A DNA stretch of 5,333 bases from Pseudonocardiales bacterium (GTDB taxonomy: Bacteria > Actinomycetota > Actinomycetes > Mycobacteriales > Jatrophihabitantaceae), in assembly GCA_030840415.1 (NCBI GenBank), contig JAVEEO010000148.1:1-5333 (forward strand), read 5' to 3'. A model generated the notes under the pieces. The model saw only the letters and a list, made by a program, of their open reading frames with translations. It made no database searches and was not told the DNA's origin. Positions 1 through 4,553 of this stretch are shown here, piece by piece. Positions within the stretch are counted from its first letter, which is position 1; every line of letters begins with the position of its first letter. The position numbers and the translations under genes are program-made.

Positions 1-440
1 TGTCGTCGAGGGGCTATAGCTGCAGACTGCGGCCGGCTGTGCTCGCCGCGCTTCGCCAGCCTCAGGAGACCATCCCGCGGGTGTGATGGTATTCGCGTCA
101 GGACCACAGATGTGACCTCGCAAGACCTTCAGACAGGTCGAACGCCCAGGGGTTCGGCCTGTCGTTGTTTCGGGCAGTGGGTTTGTCTGTGAGTTGACAC
201 CCCCGGGCAGGGGTGGGTTCGCGCAAGAACTCACCGATGCCGGTGCCGATGCGCTGGTCACCCGCTCGGCATCCACACGTGCCTACGTCCCACGCTTCCT
301 GCTTTCCCGTCGGCAAGCGTCGCGAATGGTCGTTACGCTCCGCGCGCCACTTGGAGCAGCGTACGGCTCAACCTGCCTCTCCAGCCACCGTTCTTGCCGC
401 GTCACCACGCCTGGGGCGCGCTATCCGAAACGAGGACATC
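1..440. other. Left-edge stretch without a supportable gene
   Basis: I find no convincing gene here. The plus frames entering at the left edge close at 17-19, 84-86 and 190-192. The one ending at 84-86 gives a plausible short C-terminal tail (about 27 codons), but it is too short to identify. The long plus frame starting at 213 is in phase with the gene at 441, but its first 76 codons read as Arg/Pro/Ser-rich, non-protein-like sequence with no ribosome site. The stretch contains a strong terminator-like stem-loop (132-163) and a second short GC hairpin, CACCCC/GGGGTG (198-215). A TTGACA hexamer at 194-199 has no matching -10 box. The promoter of the gene at 441 should lie in 200-430, but I cannot place it. 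Confidence 0.6.
132..163 (+). terminator. Rho-independent-like terminator of an upstream gene
   Basis: The arms 132-143 (GACAGGTCGAAC) and 152-163 (GTTCGGCCTGTC) pair over 12 positions with a single G-U wobble, around the 8-base loop 144-151. The T-rich run GTTGTTT (164-170) follows on the plus strand. There is no comparable A/T-rich run on the left side, so it most likely works in the plus direction. It would end a transcript from a gene left of the window and separate it from the gene at 441. This is the strongest stem-loop I see in the window. Confidence 0.75.
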
Positions 441-707
441 ATGCACTGGGACGCGTACACCGTATTCTCGGTCATCTCAGGAACCATTCTGCTGCTCGGC
501 GCACTCGCCGCACCCGGTGTCTCTGTTGGCGAACGGCTCAAGCTCGCCGCCGCCGGAGTGTTCTTCGGTGGGTACGGCATCTACGCCGCCAAGCAGACCT
601 CCGGCACGTTCTACTTCTCCGTGCTCATCTTCATCATTCCTTTCGGTGCCCTGGCCTACATCGCCTACCTCATCCACGAGGCCCGGCAGCAGGTGACGGC
701 GCCGTAG
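441..707 (+). CDS. Small three-segment membrane protein, unknown function
   Basis: This 88-residue protein is almost entirely hydrophobic. Predicted membrane segments are about 7-25, 33-50 and 56-78. Short polar joints separate them (a GERLK loop near 30-34 and a KQTSGT loop near 51-56), and the charged tail reads HEARQQ. The ATG at 441 was chosen because ACGAGGA (430-436) lies just upstream and the hydrophobic, protein-like sequence begins there. The same frame is open back to 213, but that extension looks non-coding. The Gly/Tyr-rich middle (GGYGIYAAKQ) recalls small uncharacterised actinobacterial membrane proteins; I cannot name a family. No enzyme motif is visible. It stands alone, with 145 bp and a stem-loop before the next gene. 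Confidence 0.75.
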   Translation: MHWDAYTVFSVISGTILLLGALAAPGVSVGERLKLAAAGVFFGGYGIYAAKQTSGTFYFSVLIFIIPFGALAYIAYLIHEARQQVTAP

Positions 708-779
708 CGAAGCCGAGTATCGGGATGAGGTGCTTTCTGATAGGCACGCCGTCTGCGGCCGCCTTACGCTGCTGCCCTC

Positions 780-806
780 CACTGCCCGACACGGGGGCGG
801 GCAGTG
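780..806 (+). repeat. Perfect 9-bp inverted repeat between two small genes
   Basis: CACTGCCCG (780-788) and CGGGCAGTG (798-806) are perfect reverse complements around a 9-base loop. The repeat lies 73 bases after the stop of the membrane protein gene and 31 bases before the ribosome site of the lipoprotein gene. The bases that follow (CTTCGAAC) are not a real T run, so it is either a tail-less terminator for the upstream gene, a structure in the leader of the lipoprotein mRNA, or a protein-binding dyad. The sequence alone does not decide between these. Confidence 0.5.
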
Positions 807-852
807 CTTCGAACAGGCAGGACGCTCGCCGACACACAAGGGAACCAGCCAC

Positions 853-1137
853 ATGATCGGATCTACCAGCACAATCCGCGCCGCGGCTGTCACCGTCGCT
901 GGATTGTTAGCCGCCACGACTGTCCTCACTGGCTGCGGCAAGCACCTCACCGCCAAGAGCTCGTGCCGAGATTTCCTCAACGCGTCGGCCTCCGAACAGG
1001 ACGCCGCTGTCAACAAGATCGCCGCCGACCTGCACGCTGGCAACGCGGTCACCCCGCTCGGCAGGCCCAACATCAGCTATCTGTGCGCCAACGCACCGGA
1101 CATGACCCTCGGTACCGCTATCCAGCACACCGGGTGA
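853..1137 (+). CDS. Small secreted lipoprotein, faintly HdeA-like
   Basis: This 94-residue protein has a lipoprotein signal: a short n-region with Arg9, a hydrophobic stretch at about 10-25, then the lipobox LTGC with the lipidated cysteine at 28. The start is the ATG at 853, preceded by AAGGGA (838-843). The same frame opens at 730, but the extra N-terminus would bury the signal peptide. The mature part is about 67 residues and has two further cysteines, one in SCRDFL near 39 and one in YLCANAP near 77, probably forming a disulfide. A Cys, short helix, Gly-rich joint, Cys pattern ending PDMTLGTAI resembles small HdeA-type periplasmic proteins and actinobacterial lipoproteins of that shape. 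I infer this from pattern only. It likely sits on the outer face of the cell membrane; its function is unknown. Confidence 0.8.
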   Translation: MIGSTSTIRAAAVTVAGLLAATTVLTGCGKHLTAKSSCRDFLNASASEQDAAVNKIAADLHAGNAVTPLGRPNISYLCANAPDMTLGTAIQHTG

Positions 1138-1333
1138 ACCGCCTCGGTCTGGCGTTCTTCGTGTCGGTGGCGGCGATCGCGAAGTTGTGGGCCGCACCCC
1201 CTGACTGGCGGCCGCACCGACCACTTCCAATGGATTAGGCCACGCGCTCACTACCGGATTCCTTGCTTTGTATTAGGCAAGCAGCGCTGTCCGTTCCTAA
1301 GCTCACGTCCTGTTCACCACACGGGAGGATTAC
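1138..1333. other. Intergenic stretch with a short direct repeat
   Basis: No gene is supported here. Two near-identical decamers, TGGATTAGGC (1231-1240) and TGTATTAGGC (1269-1278), lie 38 bp apart (9 of 10 bases match). The second sits inside a weak hairpin, CTTGC/GCAAG (1263-1281). The stretch ends in the strong ribosome site at 1323-1329. A promoter for the following gene is expected here, but no clear -35/-10 pair is visible. Confidence 0.35.
1323..1329 (+). promoter_or_regulatory. Strong Shine-Dalgarno for mini-ORF at 1334
   Basis: GGGAGGA sits four bases before the ATG at 1334. It is the best ribosome site in this part of the window, yet it serves an ORF of only 21 codons, while the longer frame starting at 1386 has none of its own. 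Confidence 0.6.
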
Positions 1334-1399
1334 ATGCGGACACGCTTTCCAGTCGCTACGTTCGCGACGGTGACTTTCCACGGCGATGCTGGTGCCTGA
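1334..1399 (+). CDS. Mini-ORF or leader peptide overlapping next gene
   Basis: This 21-codon frame starts at the ATG that follows the GGGAGGA site and ends at TGA 1397-1399. It overlaps the start of the 122-residue membrane protein (1386) by 14 bases in a different frame. The peptide begins MRTRFPVATFATVTFHGD and has no recognisable motif. Two readings are possible. It may be a translated leader whose ribosomes re-start at 1386, supplying translation to a gene without its own ribosome site. Or the real gene may start at 1334 and a single-base frameshift, natural or from sequencing, may separate its first 18 or so codons from the rest. The sequence cannot distinguish these. Confidence 0.35.
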   Translation: MRTRFPVATFATVTFHGDAGA

Positions 1400-1754
1400 C
1401 GCATCGCCGGTTGCCGGCCCGGGCCGGCCGGCTCTTGATCGGCCTAGTTGCCTCCCGACAGTGCTCACGTCGTTATTCTTCGGGATCTTCGGCCTTTGGC
1501 CGGCGGTGCGGCATTCCGCCATGGCGCGCAGCCGCGGCTTGACCACCACCAGGTACTGGGTGGCGTGGATCGTCAGTTGGATTGCCGGCGCTGTGGTACT
1601 CGCCGCCGGTCTGATTCTTACAGCTGTGCCTTCGCAGGACCTTTGGCCCAACACGAAGGTCGTGATCGGATCCGTCCTGCTGGTCGTAGCGATTACAGGT
1701 ATCGGTATCTGGGACGATCTGCGGGCGGAGAGCATTCGTGCCAAGGCCAGGTAG
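1386..1754 (+). CDS. Small membrane protein, faintly CD225/dispanin-like
   Basis: This 122-residue protein has a Pro/Ala-rich N-terminus (1-22), then three hydrophobic segments at about 23-40, 57-80 and 91-109, and ends in a charged tail (DDLRAESIRAKAR). The loop between segments one and two (RHSAMARSRGLTTTRYW) has the A-S-A-W spacing seen in CD225/dispanin-type membrane hairpins, but the resemblance is slight and a third segment is extra. The start is uncertain. ATG 1386 is the first start after an in-frame stop at 1371-1373 and has no ribosome site. It overlaps the mini-ORF 1334-1399, so coupled initiation or a frameshift are both possible. GTG 1461 is another candidate and would begin right at the first segment. 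The frame on the opposite strand gives a non-protein-like translation. Confidence 0.6.
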   Translation: MLVPDASPVAGPGRPALDRPSCLPTVLTSLFFGIFGLWPAVRHSAMARSRGLTTTRYWVAWIVSWIAGAVVLAAGLILTAVPSQDLWPNTKVVIGSVLLVVAITGIGIWDDLRAESIRAKAR

Positions 1755-1873
1755 GTCCGCAACAGCGCAGCTTCCACATGATTCACCTATCGCTGATGAT
1801 TGCGCGTCTATCGCGTGCCGTCCGGGCCGACCCCACGCCGGTGGTCCGGCACAGCAACGTCGGCCGAGGCCAC

Positions 1874-1902
1874 CTATTCTTCATCAGGTTGATGGCGAAT
1901 AG
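1874..1902. terminator. Stem-loop between convergent genes
   Basis: CTATTC (1874-1879) pairs with GAATAG (1897-1902) and CATCA (1882-1886) with TGATG (1890-1894) around the loop GGT. A two-base step containing one U-G wobble separates the two helices. It lies between the end of the membrane protein gene (1754) and the end of the FHA-HTH gene (1937), where a shared terminator is expected. No T run follows on either strand, so the terminator role is inferred from position and pairing only. Confidence 0.4.
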
Positions 1903-1936
1903 CTCGGTGCACTGGGATAAATCCGTGTTACTCATT

Positions 1937-2653
1937 TCATCCGCGAACAACCTCAGCCTGCGGGAATTGGATGAAGCCGTTTCGGACCAGCACGTAAACG
2001 TAGTCCGGCTCGGTGACGCTCGCCTGCGGGTGAGAGCCCAGCAGGTACGCGCGAGCGCGAGCAGCCTCCAGGCGCTGATAGACCGCTGCGGTCGACACGC
2101 CGAGTCGCCGAGCGGCTGCGTCAAGGGTGTGCGGCACTGGCCCGGCAACCGGGGGCCAACTCAAATGTTGAGGAAAAACAGCTGCAATAGCAGCGGATTG
2201 CGCCTTGGTCAGCGGTTTGGGATCAGGGCTCTCGGTCTGGGTGGAGGTAGTACCGAGGCTCCGAGTCGAGCCCGTGCCGGCTTCCAACAGCACCCAATGC
2301 TGCACGTCCGACCGGGAGCCGATTATCCGCAAACCCACCCACGGCCAGCTGATCTCCACCGGTCGACCGATGTCCAGCCAGGATGGCGCTTGCCCCCACG
2401 GCTGCAGCACGATGCCGTTGGAGTTGGTTGGCTCGATCGACCAGCCCTTGGCCGTCGCCCTGACCGTGAGCGCGCGCCGCGACACTCCGAAGTCGGCTGG
2501 TACGACACCGAGTGCCACATCACCCTCACGTCCGATCACCAGGTCAGTGTCAGGTTCGGCCAAAACGGGCTGGCTAACGCTTACGTGATTGCTGGTCATG
2601 TCGACCACGCGGGTGCGCAGGGCCGGATTTCCACCGTGCTGCCGATCGTTCAT
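1937..2653 (-). CDS. FHA-like domain protein with C-terminal helix-turn-helix
   Basis: This 238-residue protein is probably cytoplasmic, since no signal or membrane segment is visible. Residues about 36-110 look like a forkhead-associated (FHA) fold, a phosphothreonine-binding module. IGR is at 40-42, VSRR at 57-60 and NSNG at 77-80, matching the conserved G-R, S-R and N-G positions. The usual histidine after S-R is replaced (SRRAL). After a Thr/Ser/Pro-rich linker (125-147), residues about 148-203 (LTKAQ onward, with AARRLGVSTAAVYQRL) read as a helix-turn-helix resembling sigma region 4 or other actinobacterial FHA-HTH proteins. The start at 2653 is set by AGGAG seven bases upstream. The gene is divergent from the Ser/Thr kinase and converges on the small membrane protein gene. 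The inferred role is to read kinase output and control transcription; the target is unknown. Confidence 0.85.
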   Translation of the reverse strand: MNDRQHGGNPALRTRVVDMTSNHVSVSQPVLAEPDTDLVIGREGDVALGVVPADFGVSRRALTVRATAKGWSIEPTNSNGIVLQPWGQAPSWLDIGRPVEISWPWVGLRIIGSRSDVQHWVLLEAGTGSTRSLGTTSTQTESPDPKPLTKAQSAAIAAVFPQHLSWPPVAGPVPHTLDAAARRLGVSTAAVYQRLEAARARAYLLGSHPQASVTEPDYVYVLVRNGFIQFPQAEVVRG

Positions 2654-2659
2654 CGTGAG

Positions 2660-2664
2660 CTCCT
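2660..2664 (-). promoter_or_regulatory. Ribosome binding site of the FHA-HTH gene
   Basis: On the minus strand this reads AGGAG, six bases before the ATG whose first base is 2653. It favours that start over the internal Met19 codon (starting at 2599), which has no purine-rich site before it. Confidence 0.75.
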
Positions 2665-2721
2665 AACGGCAATGGCTGGACGCCGGCACATCTTCACATC
2701 CACACACTGCATGGCAAGGAT

Positions 2722-2739
2722 CGGGGCCTTTACGCCCCG
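2722..2739. promoter_or_regulatory. Dyad in the divergent promoter region, candidate operator
   Basis: CGGGGC (2722-2727), six bases, then GCCCCG (2734-2739) form a perfect two-fold symmetric 18-bp site. An overlapping pair, GATCGG (2719-2724) and CCGATC (2749-2754), adds a wider symmetry. The site lies between the starts of the FHA-HTH gene and the kinase gene, where both promoters must be. TTGACG, a -35-like hexamer, reads on the minus strand at 2740-2745, directly beside the dyad. I see no convincing -10 on either strand. It could be the operator of a helix-turn-helix dimer, possibly the neighbouring FHA-HTH protein. A hairpin in the leader RNA is the alternative. Confidence 0.4.
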
Positions 2740-2787
2740 CCGTCAACTCCGATCAGCAACTGCGCAACCAGGTGCCTCGGAATTCTC

Positions 2788-2794
2788 GAAGGGG
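2788..2794 (+). promoter_or_regulatory. Ribosome binding site setting the kinase GTG start
   Basis: GAAGGGG ends seven bases before GTG 2802. An in-frame GTG at 2772 would add ten residues (MPRNSRRGKF), but these translate the ribosome site itself, so 2802 is preferred. Confidence 0.7.
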
Positions 2795-2801
2795 AAAGTT
2801 C

Positions 2802-4550
2802 GTGACTGACAGCGGTACATTCTGGGTTGGGCCTACCGACTCTCCCGAGACGTATCAAATGGATGCGCTGCTCGGCGGTGGTGGCGAAGGAGAGGTCTGG
2901 CGCGGAGTTCTGCCACTGTCCGACGCTGGACGCCGTCTCGTTGCCATCAAGATCATGCGTGGGGCCGTCGACGACAACGACGCAGCCGGATGGGAGCGCT
3001 TCGGGCATCTGCTTCGATCACTTGCCCATCCGGGTCTGGTACGGGTCACCGACGTCTTCCTCGGACCACCGCCGCACCGGCAAGGTGACCCGGCCACGGG
3101 TGAGCTGTCTCGCTACGTGGTGATGGACTACGTCGAGGGCCCTGCACTGCGGGACTGGGTCGACGAAAATTCGGCGGCCACTGCCGCCGGTCGGCTGGCC
3201 CTCCTGCGGACGGTCGCATCGGCCCTGGACGAGATGCACTCCGGGTCCCGAACCGAGATCCCGGTGGCGCACGGTGATGTCAAACCGGCGAATATCATCG
3301 TCGGGCCCACCGGCGGCACGGTACTGGTCGACCTCGGGCTGGCTAGACTGGCTGATGGTCGGGGCGTGTCAGGGCGCAGCAATCCCTATGCCGCACCAGA
3401 ACTTCGCGAATCCGATGCCCAGGCTACGCCTGCAGGTGATGCTTATGCCTTCGCTGTCACGACCGCCTCGGTGCTCACCGGCCAGGCACCACCGACCGAC
3501 CAGTCGGGCTTCCTTGACCTGGCCGCGCTGCAGGTGCAACTGCAGATCTCCCCAGTGACTCAGCGTCGTCCGATGCTCGTTCATCAGATCATGAGCGTGC
3601 TGGCCACGCCGCCGGAAGGCCGCCCGCCGCACCTACGCCTGTGGCTGGATTCGGCTGCAGATACGCTCTCCCAGATCACCACGCCGCCTTCGGCGGAAGC
3701 AGGAGCTGTGCCCGGCGCTATGGTGATCGGCCCTGAGGACGCGACGAGTATCCCCGCCGCCAGCCGGTCAGCGGCTGTGGCAGCGGTGCCGGTGCGCTCT
3801 CACCGTCGCCGAAACCTGGTGCTCAGCGCGCTGGTGGTCCTCCTGGTTCTCGCGCTTGGAGGTGTCGCGCTCGGGCTGACGCAGGGTTTCGGGCGGAGGC
3901 CGCAGGTCCAGGCCGCGGCCACTTTGCTGCCCCCGACCGGCGGCTCCGTCTCGGACACCAGTACATCGAGCGACTCGAGTTCGCCGACCGGGTTCCCGAC
4001 TCCGACGGACACCTCCACGCCGACCGAGTCCAACGCTCCGCCCACGGATCCGGTGGGCACGAGCAGCCCCAGCTCGAGCAGCCCATCGTCACTTCCTAGC
4101 AATCCCACGCCGCCGACGACCGAGTGGGTGGGTTCCTTGGCGCAGGTCGACTACGACCAGGACAGCCGTCAGGGTTCGGGGTTGGCCGAAGTCGACTCCT
4201 ACAACACCAACGGTCAGACCTACGCGCATTCCCTGCAGATGCGGAGCGGCTGCGCCAATCGGGACGGCGGGGCCTACTGGGTTGAGTACGACTTGGCGCG
4301 GCAATGGTCGCTACTCACTGCGGTGATCGGCCTGCAGGACGATTCACCCGCCAGCTCCACTATGGGCTGGTCGATCTACGGTGATGGCAAGCTGCTTGCC
4401 AACGGCTCCCAAACCCTGGGCACGTCACGTTCGGTGAAGGTCTCGGTCAAGAACGTGCTGCGGCTGCGGGTCGAGGTCACCGATCAGACCAGCGTGAATA
4501 GTTGTGGGCGCGCGCACATGATTTTCGGCAACCTTCAGCTGACGGCATGA
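2802..4550 (+). CDS. Transmembrane Ser/Thr protein kinase with NPCBM-like ectodomain
   Basis: This 582-residue protein is a bitopic Hanks-type kinase (numbering from GTG 2802). The N-terminal kinase domain spans about 15-290. It has the glycine loop GGGGEGEVWRG (25-35), ATP-binding Lys50 in VAIK, the catalytic loop HGDVKPAN (157-164, Asp159, Lys161, Asn164), DLG (177-179, usually DFG) and APE (198-200). A basic RSHRRR (332-337) precedes one membrane segment (338-360), placing the kinase inside the cell. Outside lies a Ser/Thr/Pro-rich stalk (about 381-440) and then a domain (about 442-582) that reads like an NPCBM carbohydrate-binding-type fold: YAHSLQM, then a hydrophobic-strand/Gly-Asp-Asp pattern, YGDGKLL and LRLRVEVTD. 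Cys484 and Cys568 may form a disulfide. The HGD loop makes it a non-RD kinase, and the short activation segment lacks the usual GT-x-x-Y. Its likely partner is the divergent FHA-HTH protein, and a lipoprotein gene follows after three bases. Kinase identity is firm; the ectodomain family is inferred. Confidence 0.93.
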   Translation: MTDSGTFWVGPTDSPETYQMDALLGGGGEGEVWRGVLPLSDAGRRLVAIKIMRGAVDDNDAAGWERFGHLLRSLAHPGLVRVTDVFLGPPPHRQGDPATGELSRYVVMDYVEGPALRDWVDENSAATAAGRLALLRTVASALDEMHSGSRTEIPVAHGDVKPANIIVGPTGGTVLVDLGLARLADGRGVSGRSNPYAAPELRESDAQATPAGDAYAFAVTTASVLTGQAPPTDQSGFLDLAALQVQLQISPVTQRRPMLVHQIMSVLATPPEGRPPHLRLWLDSAADTLSQITTPPSAEAGAVPGAMVIGPEDATSIPAASRSAAVAAVPVRSHRRRNLVLSALVVLLVLALGGVALGLTQGFGRRPQVQAAATLLPPTGGSVSDTSTSSDSSSPTGFPTPTDTSTPTESNAPPTDPVGTSSPSSSSPSSLPSNPTPPTTEWVGSLAQVDYDQDSRQGSGLAEVDSYNTNGQTYAHSLQMRSGCANRDGGAYWVEYDLARQWSLLTAVIGLQDDSPASSTMGWSIYGDGKLLANGSQTLGTSRSVKVSVKNVLRLRVEVTDQTSVNSCGRAHMIFGNLQLTA

Positions 4551-4553
4551 GCC

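Noticed and set aside
3..86. Plus-strand open frame entering from the left edge, ending TGA at 84-86
   Set aside because: It could be the tail of the gene served by the terminator at 132-163, but 27 codons with no motif are too few to choose it over the other edge frames.
194..220. TTGACA at 194-199 as a -35 box
   Set aside because: The bases 16-18 positions downstream (around GGTTCG) do not resemble a -10 box, and the hexamer overlaps a GC hairpin.
213..440. N-terminal extension of the membrane protein back to 213
   Set aside because: The added residues are Arg/Pro/Ser-rich without a hydrophobic or signal pattern, and the ribosome site lies at 430-436.
1231..1278. Two ATTAGGC-containing decamers as a regulator site or a -10 box (TATTAG)
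   Set aside because: There are only two copies, no symmetry, and no -35 box at a proper distance, so a regulatory call is not supported.
1235..1786. Minus-strand frame of 183 codons opposite the small membrane protein
   Set aside because: The translation is Arg/Thr/Ala-rich with no domain, while the plus frame gives clean membrane segments.
1448..2809. Long plus-strand frame of 453 codons running across the FHA-HTH gene
   Set aside because: It is the opposite-strand shadow of the FHA-HTH gene. Its translation is rich in Arg, His and Gln with no motif, and it overlaps two better-supported genes.
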